Positions 11,297 to 22,880 of a stretch of 36,770 nt of DNA are shown here, piece by piece. Position 1 is the stretch's first letter. Each line of letters begins with the position of its first letter. Under the pieces are notes generated by a model. It made no database searches, had not been told where the DNA came from, and saw only the letters and a list, made by a program, of their open reading frames with translations. This DNA comes from Alphaproteobacteria bacterium (GTDB lineage: Bacteria; Pseudomonadota; Alphaproteobacteria; SHVW01). A program made the translations under genes and the position numbers. The DNA lies in NCBI GenBank assembly GCA_016869645.1, contig VGDO01000035.1:1-36770 (forward strand), read 5' to 3'.

Positions 11297-12579
11297 TGCT
11301 GCGCGACGCCGACCGCATCTTCACCAACCTCTACGGCCAGCAGGACTGGGGGCTCGAGGGCGCGCGCAAGCGCGGCGACTGGGACGGCACCAAGGAACTG
11401 ATCGCTAAGGGTCGCGACTGGATCGTCGAGCAGGTCAAGGCCTCCGATCTGCGCGGCCGCGGCGGCGCCGGGTTCTCGACCGGCATGAAGTGGTCCTTCA
11501 TGCCGAAGAAATCCGACGGGCGGCCACATTACCTCGTGGTCAATGCCGACGAGGGCGAGCCCGGCACGTGCAAGGACCGCGATATCCTCAGGCATGATCC
11601 GCACAAGCTGATCGAGGGCTGCTTGCTGACCTGCGTCGGCATCGGCGCCCATGCCGCCTACATCTACATTCGCGGCGAGTTCTACGGTGAATGGTCGAAC
11701 ATGCAGCGCGCGATCGACCAGGCCTATGATGCCGGGCTGGTCGGCAAGAACGCCTGCGGCACCGGCTACGATTTCGACATCTATCTGCACCGCGGCGCCG
11801 GCGCCTATATTTGCGGCGAGGAGACCGCGCTGATCGAGAGCCTGGAGGGCAAGAAGGGGCAGCCGCGCCTCAAGCCGCCGTTCCCGGCCTTCTGCGGCCT
11901 CTATGGCTGCCCGACCACCGTCAACAATGTCGAGACCATCGCGGTCGTGCCGGCCATCCTGCGCCGCGGCGGCGCGTGGTTCGCCGCCCTCGGACGGCCG
12001 AAGAACACGGGCACCAAGATCTTCTGCATCTCCGGCCACGTGAACAATCCATGCAACGTGGAAGAGGAGATGGGCATCCCGCTCAAGGAGCTCATCGAGC
12101 GTCACGCCGGCGGCGTGCGCGGCGGCTGGGACAATCTGCTGGCGGTGATCCCCGGCGGCTCGTCCATGCCGGTGCTGCCCAAATCGATCTGCGACACGGT
12201 GTTGATGGATTTCGACAGCCTGCGCGACGTCAAGTCGGCGCTCGGCACGGCCGCCGTCATCGTCATGGACAAGTCGACTGACATCATCAGGGCGTTCGCG
12301 CGGCTTGCCGCCTTCTACAAGCACGAGAGCTGCGGCCAGTGCACGCCATGCCGCGAGGGCACAGGCTGGATGTACCGCATGCTGACGCGCATGCAGAAGG
12401 GTGAGGCGACACAGGCCGACATCGACATGCTCGACGACGTCACCAAGCAGATCGAGGGCCACACGATCTGTGCCTTCGGCGACGGAGCTGCGTGGCCGGT
12501 GATGGGCTTCCTCCGGCATTTCCGGCCGGAAATCGAGAAGCGCATTGCCGCACGCACCCAGCGTGCGGCGGCAGAGTAA
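11296..12579 (+). CDS. nuoF: NADH-quinone oxidoreductase subunit F
   Basis: A 427-residue subunit that binds NADH, FMN and [4Fe-4S] cluster N3, and is the electron entry point of complex I. The glycine-rich FMN/NADH region [13 protein letters not shown] lies at residues 54-66, followed by [15 protein letters not shown] at 83-97. The cluster ligands are Cys346, Cys349 and Cys352 in SCGQCTPC, plus Cys392. GGGAG at 11285-11289 is a good ribosome-binding site for ATG 11296. Confidence 0.98.
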   Translation: MLRDADRIFTNLYGQQDWGLEGARKRGDWDGTKELIAKGRDWIVEQVKASDLRGRGGAGFSTGMKWSFMPKKSDGRPHYLVVNADEGEPGTCKDRDILRHDPHKLIEGCLLTCVGIGAHAAYIYIRGEFYGEWSNMQRAIDQAYDAGLVGKNACGTGYDFDIYLHRGAGAYICGEETALIESLEGKKGQPRLKPPFPAFCGLYGCPTTVNNVETIAVVPAILRRGGAWFAALGRPKNTGTKIFCISGHVNNPCNVEEEMGIPLKELIERHAGGVRGGWDNLLAVIPGGSSMPVLPKSICDTVLMDFDSLRDVKSALGTAAVIVMDKSTDIIRAFARLAAFYKHESCGQCTPCREGTGWMYRMLTRMQKGEATQADIDMLDDVTKQIEGHTICAFGDGAAWPVMGFLRHFRPEIEKRIAARTQRAAAE

Positions 12580-12596
12580 GCGAGCGGGAGAGGGGA

Positions 12597-14666
12597 ATGC
12601 CCAAGCTCAAAGTCGACGGCATCGAGGTCGAGGTCCCTCCCGGGGCGACCGTGCTGCAGGCCTGCGAGGCGGTCGGCGTCGAGGTTCCGCGCTTCTGCTA
12701 CCACGAGAAGCTGTCGATCGCCGGCAACTGCCGCATGTGCCTGGTCGAGATGGAGAAGTCACCGAAGCCGATCGCGTCGTGCGCGATGCCGGCGGCCGAC
12801 AACATGGTGATCAAGACCGATACGCCGATGGTCAAGAAGGCGCGCAACGGCGTGATGGAGTTCCTGCTGATCAACCATCCGCTCGATTGCCCGATCTGCG
12901 ACCAGGGCGGCGAGTGCGACCTGCAGGATCAGGCCATGGCCTATGGCCGCGACCACAGCCGCTACGGCGAGGGCAAGCGCGCGGTCAAGGACAAGAACAT
13001 GGGGCCGCTGGTCAAGACCATCATGACCCGCTGCATCCACTGCACGCGCTGCATCCGCTTCGCCAACGAGATCGCCGGCGTCGAGGAGCTCGGCGCGACT
13101 GGGCGCGGCGAGGACATGGAGATCACGACCTACCTCGAGAAGGCACTCGATTCCGAGCTCTCGGCCAACATCATCGATCTCTGCCCGGTCGGTGCCTTGA
13201 CCTCGAAGCCTTATGCCTTCAACGCGCGACCCTGGGAGCTGCGCAAGACCGAATCGATCGACGTCATGGACGCGCTCGGCAGCAACATTCGTATCGACAC
13301 GCGCGGCGCCGAGGTGATGCGCGTGTTGCCCCGCCTCAACGAGGCGGTCAATGAGGAGTGGATCTCCGACAAGACGCGGTTCGCGTGCGACGGGCTCAAG
13401 CGCCAGCGCCTGGACCGTCCTTATGTGAGGCGCCAGGGCAAGCTGGTCGAAGCCACGTGGGATGAGGCCTTTCTCGCGATCCGTCAGCGGTTGGCCGGCG
13501 TGGCCGGCGGCCGCGTCGCCGCGATCGCGGGCGATCTCGCCTGCGCCGAGAGCATGGTGGCGCTCAAGGACCTGATGGCGGCCCTCGAATCGCCCCACAT
13601 CGATTGCCGCCAGGACGGCGCCAAGCTCGGCGCCGGCGTGCGGGCCGGCTACGTGTTCAACACCACGATCGCAGGCATCGAACAGGCCGACGCCATCCTG
13701 CTCATCGGCACCAACCCGCGCTGGGAAGCGCCGCTCGTCAATGCACGCATCCGCAAACGCTACCTCGCGGGCGGTCTCAAGGTCGGCGTGATCGGCGAAA
13801 GCCTCGATCTGACCTACAAGCACCAGCACCTGGGCGCAGGCCCCGACACGCTGACCGAACTCGCCGCAGGACGCCACGGCTTCGCCGAGGTGCTGCGATC
13901 CGCCCGGCATCCGATGCTGATCGTGGGGCAAGGGGCGCTCGCGCGACCGGACGGTGCCGCCGTGCTCTCTGCGGCGCGCGCGCTCGCCGAAACCTTCGGC
14001 ATGATCAAGGAGGGCTGGAACGGCTTCAACGTGCTGCACACCGCGGCAGCGCGCGTCGGCGGTCTCGATCTCGGCCTCGTGCCGGCCGAGGGCGGTCGCG
14101 ACGTCGCGGGCATCCTCGAGGGGGCGTCCACCGGCGCCATCGAGGTCGTCTTCCTGCTCGGCGCGGACGAGATCGACATGTCGCGCCTGGGCGGCACCTT
14201 CGTCATCTATCAGGGACACCATGGTGACGCGGGCGCGCACCGTGCCGACGTCATCCTTCCCGGAGCGGCCTACACCGAGAAGAACGCGACCTACGTCAAC
14301 ACCGAGGGGCGCGTGCAGATCGCCCGGATCGCCACCTTCCCGCCGGGCGAGGCGCGCGAGGACTGGAAGATCCTGCGCGCGCTGTCCGACGTCATCGGCC
14401 GCAAGCTGCCCTACGACACGCTCGCCGACGTGCGCAAGCGGCTGGCGCAGGTCAATCCCGTCTTCGCACGCGCCGAAGCGCTGGCGCCGGCGGTGTGGAC
14501 CGGCTTCGGCACCGCCGGCAGCATGACGAGCCAGCCCTTCGCGTCACCGGTGCGGAATTTCTACATGACCGACCCGATCAGCCGGGCATCGAAGACCATG
14601 GCGGAGTGCACCGAAGTGTTCGTCAAGGCCAAGCAGTCGGCAGGGAAGACCGGCACCCATGGCTGA
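12597..14666 (+). CDS. nuoG: NADH-quinone oxidoreductase subunit G
   Basis: A 689-residue subunit of the 75-kDa family that carries several clusters of the electron wire. The N-terminal [2Fe-2S] ligands are Cys34, Cys45, Cys48 and Cys62. The His-ligated cluster uses His94, Cys98, Cys101 and Cys107, and a further [4Fe-4S] cluster uses Cys146, Cys149, Cys152 and Cys196. The remainder is a molybdopterin-oxidoreductase-like domain without an obvious cofactor site. I chose ATG 12597 for its GGAGAGGGGA site and because [16 protein letters not shown] is the family's N-terminus. It overlaps nuoH by eight bases. Confidence 0.98.
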   Translation: MPKLKVDGIEVEVPPGATVLQACEAVGVEVPRFCYHEKLSIAGNCRMCLVEMEKSPKPIASCAMPAADNMVIKTDTPMVKKARNGVMEFLLINHPLDCPICDQGGECDLQDQAMAYGRDHSRYGEGKRAVKDKNMGPLVKTIMTRCIHCTRCIRFANEIAGVEELGATGRGEDMEITTYLEKALDSELSANIIDLCPVGALTSKPYAFNARPWELRKTESIDVMDALGSNIRIDTRGAEVMRVLPRLNEAVNEEWISDKTRFACDGLKRQRLDRPYVRRQGKLVEATWDEAFLAIRQRLAGVAGGRVAAIAGDLACAESMVALKDLMAALESPHIDCRQDGAKLGAGVRAGYVFNTTIAGIEQADAILLIGTNPRWEAPLVNARIRKRYLAGGLKVGVIGESLDLTYKHQHLGAGPDTLTELAAGRHGFAEVLRSARHPMLIVGQGALARPDGAAVLSAARALAETFGMIKEGWNGFNVLHTAAARVGGLDLGLVPAEGGRDVAGILEGASTGAIEVVFLLGADEIDMSRLGGTFVIYQGHHGDAGAHRADVILPGAAYTEKNATYVNTEGRVQIARIATFPPGEAREDWKILRALSDVIGRKLPYDTLADVRKRLAQVNPVFARAEALAPAVWTGFGTAGSMTSQPFASPVRNFYMTDPISRASKTMAECTEVFVKAKQSAGKTGTHG

Positions 14667-15663
14667 GTTCTGGACCGGATACGCGTGGCCGACGGCGATC
14701 ATCGTCGCGCAGATCGTCGCCATCGTCATTCCGCTGCTGCTGGCCGTGGCGTATCTGACGCTGGCGGAACGCAAGGTGATTGCCGCCATGCAGCTGCGCA
14801 AGGGACCGAACGTGGTCGGCCCCTTCGGCCTGCTGCAGCCGATCGCCGACGGCCTCAAGCTGCTGGTCAAGGAGACGGTGCTGCCGTCGGGTGCAAACCG
14901 CATCGTGTTCGTCGCGGCGCCGATGCTGACCTTCGTCCTGAGCCTGGTCGCCTGGGCGGTGATCCCGTTCGACGCGGGCGTCGTGCTCGCCGACATCAAT
15001 GTCGGCGTGCTCTACCTGTTCGCCATCTCCTCGCTCGGCGTTTACGGCGTGATCATGGCCGGCTGGGCGAGCAATTCGAAATACGCCTTCCTCGGCGCGC
15101 TGCGTTCGGCCGCGCAGATGGTGTCCTACGAGGTCTCGATCGGCTTCGTCATCATCACGGTCCTGCTGTGCGTCGGCTCGCTCAACATCAGCAAGGTGGT
15201 CGAAGCGCAGAGAACTGTGTGGTTCGCCCTGCCGCTGCTGCCCATGTTCGTCATTTTCTTCGTTTCGGCGCTGGCGGAAACGAATCGATCGCCCTTCGAC
15301 CTGCCGGAAGGCGAATCGGAGCTGGTCGCCGGTTACTTCGTCGAATACTCGGCGATGACCTTCGCGCTCTTCTTCCTCGGCGAATACGCCAACATGATCC
15401 TGATGAGCGCGATGACGTCGATCCTGTTCCTCGGCGGCTGGCTGCCGCCCTTCAACTTCGCGCCGTTCACCTGGATCCCCGGGCCGATCTGGTTCTTCCT
15501 CAAGATCGCGCTCGTGCTGTTCTTCTTCCTGTGGGTGCGGGCGACCTTCCCGCGCTACCGCTACGACCAGCTCATGCGCCTCGGCTGGAAGGTATTCCTG
15601 CCGTTCTCGCTGCTGTGGGTCGTGATCACGGCCGGCGTGCTCGTCGCCATGGGATGGGTATGA
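14659..15663 (+). CDS. nuoH: NADH-quinone oxidoreductase subunit H
   Basis: A 334-residue integral membrane subunit that forms much of the quinone tunnel and links it to the proton channels. About eight hydrophobic helices are visible. The conserved matrix-side loop includes [15 protein letters not shown] near 35-49, and the [20 protein letters not shown] stretch near 206-225 carries the acidic residues of the E-channel. The start lies inside the end of nuoG. Confidence 0.98.
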   Translation: MAEFWTGYAWPTAIIVAQIVAIVIPLLLAVAYLTLAERKVIAAMQLRKGPNVVGPFGLLQPIADGLKLLVKETVLPSGANRIVFVAAPMLTFVLSLVAWAVIPFDAGVVLADINVGVLYLFAISSLGVYGVIMAGWASNSKYAFLGALRSAAQMVSYEVSIGFVIITVLLCVGSLNISKVVEAQRTVWFALPLLPMFVIFFVSALAETNRSPFDLPEGESELVAGYFVEYSAMTFALFFLGEYANMILMSAMTSILFLGGWLPPFNFAPFTWIPGPIWFFLKIALVLFFFLWVRATFPRYRYDQLMRLGWKVFLPFSLLWVVITAGVLVAMGWV

Positions 15664-15726
15664 GAATGACGGGATACGAACCATTCGCGCCGGGACCCTG
15701 TTCCGGCCTTTCGGAGTGACGCTGCC

Positions 15727-16215
15727 ATGGCCTTCCTCGATCGTACGGCACGCAGCCTACTGCTCTCCGAGCTGCTTTCGGGCCTGTGGCTGACGCTGCG
15801 CTACATGTTCAAGCCGCCGGTGACGCTCAACTATCCCTTCGAAAAGGGTCCGCTCAGCCCGCGCTTCCGGGGCGAACACGCGCTGCGCCGCTACGCGACC
15901 GGCGAGGAACGCTGCATTGCGTGCAAGCTGTGCGAGGCGATCTGCCCGGCCCAGGCGATCACCATCGAGGCCGAGCCGCGCGACGACGGCAGCCGGCGCA
16001 CGACGCGCTACGACATCGACATGACCAAGTGCATCTATTGCGGCTTCTGCCAGGAGGCCTGCCCGGTCGATGCCATCGTCGAGGGGCCGAACTTCGAGTT
16101 CGCCACCGAGACGCGCGAGGAGCTGTTCTACAACAAGGACAAGCTGCTTGCGAACGGCGACCGGTGGGAGGCCGAGATCGCGGCCAACCTGGCGGCCGAC
16201 GCGCCCTACCGCTGA
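15727..16215 (+). CDS. nuoI: NADH-quinone oxidoreductase subunit I
   Basis: A 162-residue ferredoxin-like subunit with clusters N6a and N6b between NuoG and NuoB. Two CxxCxxCxxxC motifs are visible: Cys63, 66, 69, 73 and Cys102, 105, 108, 112. GGAG at 15713-15716 serves ATG 15727. The 63-base gap after nuoH is the longest within the operon after nuoA and holds a 19-codon mini-ORF, described in the findings. Confidence 0.98.
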   Translation: MAFLDRTARSLLLSELLSGLWLTLRYMFKPPVTLNYPFEKGPLSPRFRGEHALRRYATGEERCIACKLCEAICPAQAITIEAEPRDDGSRRTTRYDIDMTKCIYCGFCQEACPVDAIVEGPNFEFATETREELFYNKDKLLANGDRWEAEIAANLAADAPYR

Positions 16216-16225
16216 GTCCCGACCC

Positions 16226-16840
16226 ATGATCATCCAGGCCATCGCCTTCTACGTCTTCGCCGCCGTCGCCATCGCCTCCGGCGTGATGGTGATCTCGCAG
16301 CGCAATCCCGTGCATTCCGTCCTGTTCCTGATCCTCGCATTCTTCAATGCGGCGGCCCTCTTCGTGCTGATGGGGGCGGAGTTCCTGGCGATGATCCTGA
16401 TCATCGTCTATGTCGGCGCGGTCGCGGTGCTGTTCCTGTTCGTGGTGATGATGCTCGACATCAACTTCGCCGAGCTGCGTCAAGGCTTCCTGCAGTACCT
16501 GCCGGTCGGCGGCATCATCGGGCTCATCCTGCTGGTCGAGCTGATCATGATCTTCGGCACCTGGGTGGTGGCGCCGGAGGCCGGTCAGGCGCGCCTCGTT
16601 CCCGCGCCGACGCCGGGCGAATTGACCAACACGCACGCGCTGGGGCGCGTGCTCTACACGCACTACATCTACCTGTTCCAGGCCGCGGGCCTGATCCTGC
16701 TGGTTGCCATGATCGGCGCCATCGTGCTCACGCTGCGCAAGCGCGAAGGCGTCAAGCGCCAGTCGATCGCGACCCAGAACGCGCGCCGGCGCGACGAGGC
16801 GGTCGCCGTCGTCAAGGTGACCACGCGGGGAGGGGTCTGA
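16226..16840 (+). CDS. nuoJ: NADH-quinone oxidoreductase subunit J
   Basis: A 204-residue membrane subunit with five hydrophobic helices. The third carries the conserved tract EFLAMILIIVYVGAVAVLFL (about 50-70), whose pi-bulge is implicated in coupling. The C-terminal tail after residue 165 is basic and cytoplasmic. The start ATG 16226 gives the family's N-terminus, but no clear ribosome-binding site precedes it; ten bases after the nuoI stop, it may depend on reinitiation. Confidence 0.96.
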   Translation: MIIQAIAFYVFAAVAIASGVMVISQRNPVHSVLFLILAFFNAAALFVLMGAEFLAMILIIVYVGAVAVLFLFVVMMLDINFAELRQGFLQYLPVGGIIGLILLVELIMIFGTWVVAPEAGQARLVPAPTPGELTNTHALGRVLYTHYIYLFQAAGLILLVAMIGAIVLTLRKREGVKRQSIATQNARRRDEAVAVVKVTTRGGV

Positions 16841-16843
16841 GCC

Positions 16844-17155
16844 ATGCTGCAGATCGGTCTCGCGCACTACCTGACTGTTTCGGCGATCCTGTTCACGCTG
16901 GGCATCCTCGGCATTTTCCTCAATCGCAAGAACGTCATCATCATCCTGATGTCGATCGAGCTGATGCTGCTCGCGGTCAACATCAACTTCGTCGCCTTCT
17001 CAGTTCACTTGCGCGACCTCGTCGGTCAGGTGTTCGCCATGTTCGTGCTGACCGTGGCCGCCGCCGAGGCGGCGATCGGCCTGGCGATCCTGGTCGTCTA
17101 TTTCCGCAACCGCGGCACGATCGCGGTGGAAGACATCAACCTGATGAAGGGCTGA
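16844..17155 (+). CDS. nuoK: NADH-quinone oxidoreductase subunit K
   Basis: A 103-residue, three-helix membrane subunit of the Mrp-antiporter-related class. The conserved Glu in [14 protein letters not shown] (residue 36 region) and the second-helix Glu in [11 protein letters not shown] are both present, as needed for proton transfer. GGGGAGGGG upstream and a three-base gap from nuoJ support the start. Confidence 0.97.
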   Translation: MLQIGLAHYLTVSAILFTLGILGIFLNRKNVIIILMSIELMLLAVNINFVAFSVHLRDLVGQVFAMFVLTVAAAEAAIGLAILVVYFRNRGTIAVEDINLMKG

Positions 17156-17162
17156 ACCGAAG

Positions 17163-19091
17163 ATGTATCAGGCCATCGTCTTCCTGCCGCTGATCGGCGC
17201 CTTCATCGCCGGCTTCTTCGGCCGCGTCATCGGCGACCGCGGCGCCCAGATCGTCACCTGCGGCTGTATGGTGCTGTCGGCCCTGCTCGGAATCGTGGCG
17301 CTGCACCAGGTGGCGATCCTCGGCCAGGTCAAGACTGTCGACATTTTCACCTGGATCCAGTCCGGCACGCTGGAGCTGTCCTGGGCTGTCCGGTTCGACA
17401 CGCTGACAGCCGTCATGGTGTTCGTGGTCTCGTTCTGCTCGACCTGGATCCACATCTACTCGATCGGGTACATGAGCCACGACACGTCGATCCCGCGCTT
17501 CATGTCGTATCTCAGCCTGTTCACCTTCTTCATGCTGGCGCTGGTGACGGCGGACAACTTCGTCCAGCTCTTCTTCGGCTGGGAGGGCGTCGGGCTCTGT
17601 TCCTACCTGCTGATCGGCTTCTGGTACGACCGGCCGTCGGCCAACGCGGCGGCGATCAAGGCTTTCATCGTCAACCGCGTCGGCGACTTCGGGTTTGCGC
17701 TCGGCATCTTCGCGACCTATCTCGTCTTCGACAGCGTCAATTTCGACGCGGTCTTCCAGGCAGTGCCGGCCAAGGCCGGGTCGAAGATCGAGTTCCTCGG
17801 CCAGAGTTACGACGCCATGACCGTGCTGTGCCTGCTGCTCTTCGTCGGCGCCATGGGCAAGTCGGCGCAGCTTGGCTTGCATACCTGGCTGCCGGACGCC
17901 ATGGAGGGGCCGACCCCGGTGTCGGCGCTGATCCACGCCGCGACCATGGTCACGGCCGGCGTGTTCATGGTGTGCCGCCTGTCGCCGATGTTCGAATACG
18001 CGCCGATGGCGCTCGCCGTGGTCGCCGTGGTCGGTGCATCGACGGCGTTCTTCGCCGCGACCATCGGCCTGGTCCAGAACGACATCAAACGAGTCATCGC
18101 CTATTCGACCTGCAGCCAGCTCGGCTACATGTTCTTCGCGGCCGGTGTGTCGGCCTATTCGGCGGCGATCTTCCACCTGATGACGCACGCCTTCTTCAAG
18201 GCGCTGCTGTTCCTCGGCGCCGGCTCGGTCATCCACGCCATGTCCGACGAACAGGACATGCGCAAGATGGGCGGCATCTGGCGCCAGGTGCCCTATACCT
18301 ACGCCGTCATGTGGATCGGCAGCCTGGCGCTTGCCGGCATTCCGTTCTTCGCCGGCTTCTACTCGAAGGACCTGATCCTGGAGGCGGCCTATGCGGCGAA
18401 TAGCGGCGTCGGCGCCTACGCGTTCTGGCTTGGCATAGGGGCCGCTTTCCTGACCGCCTTCTACTCCTGGCGCCTGCTGTTCATGACCTTCCATGGCACG
18501 CCGCGCGCCGACGAGCACGTCATGGCGCACGTCCATGAATCGCCGATGATCATGATCGTGCCGCTTCTGGTGCTGGCGGTTGGCGCGGTTGTGTCGGGCT
18601 TCATCGGCTACGAATACTTCGCGGGCGGCAAGATGACCGCGTTCTGGAAGGATGCGCTCCTCGTCCTGCCGCAGCACAATACGATCGAGGCGGCGCACCA
18701 TGTGCCGTTCTGGGTCAAGGCGCTGCCGATCGTGGTGGCGCCGGCCGGCATCGCGCTTGCCTACTACTTCTACATCGCACGGCCGGAGCTGCCGGGCATG
18801 CTCGTGCGCACCCACGAGCCGCTCTACAAGTTCCTGCTCAACAAGTGGTACTTCGACGAGCTCTACGACATGCTCTTCGTTCGCCCCGCCGTCTGGCTCG
18901 GCCGCGGGCTGTGGAAAGGCGGCGACGGCTACGTGATCGACGGCTTCGGGCCGGACGGCATATCGGCGGCCACCATCCGGCTCGCGCGACGCGCCGGCCG
19001 GCTGCAGACCGGCTACGTCTATCACTACGCCTTCGCCATGCTGATCGGCGTCGTCGCCCTGGTCAGCTGGTACCTCTGGCGGCTGCACTGA
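17163..19091 (+). CDS. nuoL: NADH-quinone oxidoreductase subunit L
   Basis: A 642-residue antiporter-like subunit at the distal end of the membrane arm, with the long lateral helix in its C-terminal part. Conserved charged residues are visible: the Glu in FFGWEGVGLCSYLLIGFWY near 140 and the Lys in MGKSAQLGLHTWLPDAMEGP near 230. About sixteen hydrophobic segments can be counted. Length and motifs are normal; nuoM follows after 15 bases. Confidence 0.98.
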   Translation: MYQAIVFLPLIGAFIAGFFGRVIGDRGAQIVTCGCMVLSALLGIVALHQVAILGQVKTVDIFTWIQSGTLELSWAVRFDTLTAVMVFVVSFCSTWIHIYSIGYMSHDTSIPRFMSYLSLFTFFMLALVTADNFVQLFFGWEGVGLCSYLLIGFWYDRPSANAAAIKAFIVNRVGDFGFALGIFATYLVFDSVNFDAVFQAVPAKAGSKIEFLGQSYDAMTVLCLLLFVGAMGKSAQLGLHTWLPDAMEGPTPVSALIHAATMVTAGVFMVCRLSPMFEYAPMALAVVAVVGASTAFFAATIGLVQNDIKRVIAYSTCSQLGYMFFAAGVSAYSAAIFHLMTHAFFKALLFLGAGSVIHAMSDEQDMRKMGGIWRQVPYTYAVMWIGSLALAGIPFFAGFYSKDLILEAAYAANSGVGAYAFWLGIGAAFLTAFYSWRLLFMTFHGTPRADEHVMAHVHESPMIMIVPLLVLAVGAVVSGFIGYEYFAGGKMTAFWKDALLVLPQHNTIEAAHHVPFWVKALPIVVAPAGIALAYYFYIARPELPGMLVRTHEPLYKFLLNKWYFDELYDMLFVRPAVWLGRGLWKGGDGYVIDGFGPDGISAATIRLARRAGRLQTGYVYHYAFAMLIGVVALVSWYLWRLH

Positions 19092-19106
19092 GGGGAGGCC
19101 GCTGAC

Positions 19107-20660
19107 ATGACCGACTGGCCGATCCTTTCCGTCACCACCTTCCTGCCGCTGGTGGGCGCGGTCTTCATCCTGCTGACCCGCGGCGAACCCGACATGGTGG
19201 CGCGCAACGCGCGCAATGTCGCGCTGTGGACGTCGCTCATCACCTTCGTCGTGTCGCTGCTGATCTGGGCCGGGTTCGACTCCTCGAGCGCCGAGTTCCA
19301 GTTCGTCGAAAAGGCGGAATGGCTGCCCAGCTTCAACATCTCCTATCACATGGGCGTCGATGGCATTTCGCTGTTCTTCGTCCTGTTGTCGACGCTGCTG
19401 ACGCCGATTTGTGTGCTGGCGAGCTGGGAGGTCATCGAGACGCGCGTCAAGGAGTACATGATCGCGTTCCTCGTGCTCGAGACGCTCATGGTCGGCATGT
19501 TCTGCGCGCTCGATCTCGTCGTGTTCTACATGTTCTTCGAGGGCGTGCTGCTGCCGATGTTCCTGATCATCGGCGTGTGGGGCGGGCCGCGGCGCGTCTA
19601 TGCCGCGTTCAAGTTCTTCCTCTACACGCTGCTGGGCTCGGTCCTGATGCTCATTGCCATCCTGGCGATGTACTTCGACTCCGGCACGACCGACATCCCG
19701 ACCCTGATGAAGCACGGCTTCCATCCGTCCTGGCAGATCTGGCTGTGGCTCGCCTTCTTCGCGTCCTTCGCGGTCAAGGTGCCGATGTGGCCGGTGCATA
19801 CCTGGCTGCCCGACGCGCATGTCGAAGCGCCGACCGCGGGGTCGGTGATCCTGGCCGGTGTTCTGCTGAAGATGGGCGGCTATGGTTTTCTCAGGTTCTC
19901 GCTGCCGATCTTCCCGGAAGCGTCGGCCTTTTTCGCGCCGATGGTCTACACGCTCTCCATTGTGGCGATCATCTACACGTCGCTCGTGGCCCTTGCCCAG
20001 GAGGACATGAAGAAGCTGATTGCCTATTCCTCGGTCGCCCACATGGGCTTCGTGACCATCGGCATCTTCACGGTCAATCGGCAGGGCCTGGAAGGTGCGA
20101 TGATCCAGATGCTGAGCCACGGTGTGGTCTCGGCCGCGCTGTTCCTGTGCGTCGGCGTCGTCTACGACCGCATGCATTCGCGCCTGATCGACAGCTATGG
20201 CGGTCTGGTGCACCGTATGCCGATCTATGCCGTGGTGTTCATGCTGTTCACGCTGGCCTCGGTCGGCCTGCCCGGGACCAGCGGCTTCATCGGCGAATTC
20301 CTCGCCCTGGTCGGCGCCTATCAGGCCAACACGTGGGTCGCCTTCTTCGCCGCGACCGGGGTCGTGCTCGGCGCCGCCTACATGCTCTGGCTCTATCGCC
20401 GGGTCATGTTCGGCAAGTTGGAGAAGGAATCGCTCAAGGACATCCTCGACATGAGCTGGCGCGAGGTCGCGGTGTTCGCGCCGCTGATACTGGTGACGTT
20501 GTGGATGGGTATCTATCCCGTGTCGTTCCTCACCCCGATGCATGCTTCGATCGACAAGCTGATCAAGGACTATGAGGCCGCCCGCAGCACGGCCAGCCTC
20601 ACGATCGAGCCGCCGACCATCATGTTGGCAAGACTCGTCGGAATGGGAGAGACGCGATGA
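19107..20660 (+). CDS. nuoM: NADH-quinone oxidoreductase subunit M
   Basis: A 517-residue antiporter-like subunit. The conserved Glu in [19 protein letters not shown] and the Lys in [20 protein letters not shown] mark the proton channel. A strong AGGGGAGG precedes ATG 19107, and the end overlaps nuoN by four bases (ATGA). Confidence 0.98.
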   Translation: MTDWPILSVTTFLPLVGAVFILLTRGEPDMVARNARNVALWTSLITFVVSLLIWAGFDSSSAEFQFVEKAEWLPSFNISYHMGVDGISLFFVLLSTLLTPICVLASWEVIETRVKEYMIAFLVLETLMVGMFCALDLVVFYMFFEGVLLPMFLIIGVWGGPRRVYAAFKFFLYTLLGSVLMLIAILAMYFDSGTTDIPTLMKHGFHPSWQIWLWLAFFASFAVKVPMWPVHTWLPDAHVEAPTAGSVILAGVLLKMGGYGFLRFSLPIFPEASAFFAPMVYTLSIVAIIYTSLVALAQEDMKKLIAYSSVAHMGFVTIGIFTVNRQGLEGAMIQMLSHGVVSAALFLCVGVVYDRMHSRLIDSYGGLVHRMPIYAVVFMLFTLASVGLPGTSGFIGEFLALVGAYQANTWVAFFAATGVVLGAAYMLWLYRRVMFGKLEKESLKDILDMSWREVAVFAPLILVTLWMGIYPVSFLTPMHASIDKLIKDYEAARSTASLTIEPPTIMLARLVGMGETR

Positions 20661-22111
20661 CGCCGACGGCCGTGCCCGCCCTGCTGCCGGCTCTGCCGGA
20701 GATTGCTCTCGCCGTCATTGCGATGGCGTTGCTGATGTACGGCGTGTTCGGCGGCGAGCGCAGTCCGCGCGGCTGCGCCTGGCTCGCCGTGGCGGGACTG
20801 GCCATCACGGCCGTCCTGGTACTCGTGGCCAACGGCGACCGCGCTGAAACCTTCAATGGTCAGTTCGTCGTCGACGGGTTCGCGCGCTTCATGAAGGTGC
20901 TGGTGCTGCTTGGCTCGGGCCTCGCCACCATCATGTCCATGAGCTACATGGAGCGCGAGCGCATGGAGCGCTTCGAATACTCCGTGCTCCTGCTGTTCGC
21001 CACACTAGGCATGCTCATGATGATCTCGGCGAACGACCTGATCGCGCTCTATGTCGGCCTGGAGCTGCAGAGCCTGTCGCTCTACGTCGTCGCCGCGATC
21101 CGGCGCGACACGGTCAAGTCCTCCGAGGCGGGCCTCAAGTATTTCGTCCTCGGCGCGCTGTCGTCGGGCATGCTGCTTTACGGCGCGTCCCTGATCTATG
21201 GCTTTGCCGGCACCACCTCGTTCGTCGGCCTGGCGCGCCTGTTCGCGGAGAGCAGCGGAGCGGCGCCGGTCGGCGTCATCATCGGCATCGTGTTCCTGTG
21301 CGCCGGACTGTGCTTCAAGGTTTCGGCCGTGCCGTTCCACATGTGGACGCCCGACGTCTACGAGGGCGCGCCCACGCCGGTGACCGCCTTCTTCGCGGTG
21401 GCGCCGAAGATCGCGGCCATCGCGCTGTTCACGCGCACCCTGCTGGGTCCCTTCGGCGACCTGGTCGACCAGTGGCAGCAGATCATCGTCGCGGTCTCGA
21501 TCGGCTCCATGGTGCTGGGCGCCTTTGCCGCGATCAACCAGTCCAATATCAAGCGGCTGATGGCCTATAGCTCGATCGGGCACATGGGCTATGCGCTGGT
21601 CGGGCTCGCCGCCGGCAGCCAGGCCGGCGTGCGCGGCGTCGTGATCTACGTCGCGCTCTATCTGTTCATGGCGGTCGGCACCTTCGCCTGCATTCTCTCG
21701 ATGCGCCATCAGGGACGCCTGGTCGAGGGCATTGCCGATCTGACCGGCCTGTCCAAGACCCATCCCATGATGGCCTTCATGCTGGCCGTGTTCATGTTTT
21801 CCATGGCCGGCATCCCGCCCATGGCCGGCTTCTTCGGCAAGTTCTTCGTGTTCCAGGCGGCTGTCCAGGCCGAGCTCTACTCTTTGGCCGTGATCGGCGT
21901 GCTGGCGAGCGTGGTGGCGGCCTATTACTACATCCGCATCGTGAAGCTGATGTATTTCGACGAGCCGATCGAGGCGCTCGACCAGCGCATCGGCGGCGAG
22001 ATGACGACGATCATGTTCGCCACGGGGATCATCACTCTGCTGTTCTTCGTCTATCCCCTGCCGCTGATGAACGGGGCGGCCTCGGCGGCGGCGGCATTGT
22101 TCGGCGGATGA
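20657..22111 (+). CDS. nuoN: NADH-quinone oxidoreductase subunit N
   Basis: A 484-residue antiporter-like subunit, the last complex I gene. The channel residues are present as Glu in [13 protein letters not shown] and Lys in [20 protein letters not shown]. Both ends are coupled by ATGA overlaps, upstream to nuoM and downstream to birA. Thus the complex I transcript very probably continues into cofactor and RNA-processing genes. Confidence 0.98.
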   Translation: MTPTAVPALLPALPEIALAVIAMALLMYGVFGGERSPRGCAWLAVAGLAITAVLVLVANGDRAETFNGQFVVDGFARFMKVLVLLGSGLATIMSMSYMERERMERFEYSVLLLFATLGMLMMISANDLIALYVGLELQSLSLYVVAAIRRDTVKSSEAGLKYFVLGALSSGMLLYGASLIYGFAGTTSFVGLARLFAESSGAAPVGVIIGIVFLCAGLCFKVSAVPFHMWTPDVYEGAPTPVTAFFAVAPKIAAIALFTRTLLGPFGDLVDQWQQIIVAVSIGSMVLGAFAAINQSNIKRLMAYSSIGHMGYALVGLAAGSQAGVRGVVIYVALYLFMAVGTFACILSMRHQGRLVEGIADLTGLSKTHPMMAFMLAVFMFSMAGIPPMAGFFGKFFVFQAAVQAELYSLAVIGVLASVVAAYYYIRIVKLMYFDEPIEALDQRIGGEMTTIMFATGIITLLFFVYPLPLMNGAASAAAALFGG

Positions 22112-22875
22112 CGTCGCAAGCGGGCCGGCCGCAGCTGCCGCCCGCCTACCGCCTGGTCAGTCTCGATCGTGTCGACAGCACCAACGACGAAGCCCATCGC
22201 CTGGCCGAAGCGGGCGCCGCCGACGGCACGTTGGTCTGGGCGCAGGAGCAGATGTCGGGGCGCGGCCGCCGCGGGCGGGCTTGGCATTCGCCGCGCGGCA
22301 ACCTCTACTGCTCGCTGGTCCTCAGACCCGATGCCGGCCCTGCCCAGGCGGCGCAACTGTCCTTTGTGGCGTGCCTGGGGGTCGGCGAGGCTGTAGGATC
22401 GCTGCTGCCGCCCCCGGCGCTCCTGCGCTACAAATGGCCGAATGACGTGCTGCTCGATGACCGCAAGATCTCCGGCATCCTGCTCGAGGCGAAATCCGCC
22501 CCGGGCGCCGCGCGCGTCGACTACGTCGTTCTCGGCGTGGGCGTCAACGTGACGAGCCATCCCGAGGACGCCGAGACGCCGGCGACCGATCTTGCCGCGC
22601 GCGGCGCGACAGCGGCGGTTGCGCAGGTTCTATCGGCCTTTGCCGGGCATTTCGCGGCCTGGGCGGCGCGCTGGACGCGTGAGGGGTTCGCACCGGTTCG
22701 GCAAGCCTGGCTGGCGCGCGCCAGGGGCGTGGGCGAACCGATCCGGGTCCGCCTGGAGGGCTCGACACTCGAGGGGCGGTTCGCCACCCTCGACGACAGC
22801 GGTGCGCTGGTCCTCGATCTGGCCGGCGGCGGCCGGCGGCGGATCGCCGCCGGCGACGTGTTCTTCGCGAGCTGA
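22108..22875 (+). CDS. birA: Biotin–[acetyl-CoA-carboxylase] ligase
   Basis: A 255-residue enzyme that activates biotin with ATP and attaches it to the biotin carboxyl carrier protein and other biotin-dependent carboxylases. The nucleotide/biotin loop GRGRRGR lies at residues 51-57, and [10 protein letters not shown] at 109-118 precedes KISGILLE at 120-127. There is no N-terminal helix-turn-helix, so it is the ligase-only (class I) type and not a repressor. A C-terminal SH3-like domain is present. The start overlaps the nuoN stop by four bases. Confidence 0.95.
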   Translation: MTSQAGRPQLPPAYRLVSLDRVDSTNDEAHRLAEAGAADGTLVWAQEQMSGRGRRGRAWHSPRGNLYCSLVLRPDAGPAQAAQLSFVACLGVGEAVGSLLPPPALLRYKWPNDVLLDDRKISGILLEAKSAPGAARVDYVVLGVGVNVTSHPEDAETPATDLAARGATAAVAQVLSAFAGHFAAWAARWTREGFAPVRQAWLARARGVGEPIRVRLEGSTLEGRFATLDDSGALVLDLAGGGRRRIAAGDVFFAS

Positions 22876-22880
22876 CGCCC

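Noticed and set aside
17136..20543. Over 1100-codon open frame on the minus strand opposite nuoL and nuoM
   Set aside because: Same codon-bias shadow effect; His/Asp/Arg/Gln-rich translation with no domain, opposite two well-conserved genes.
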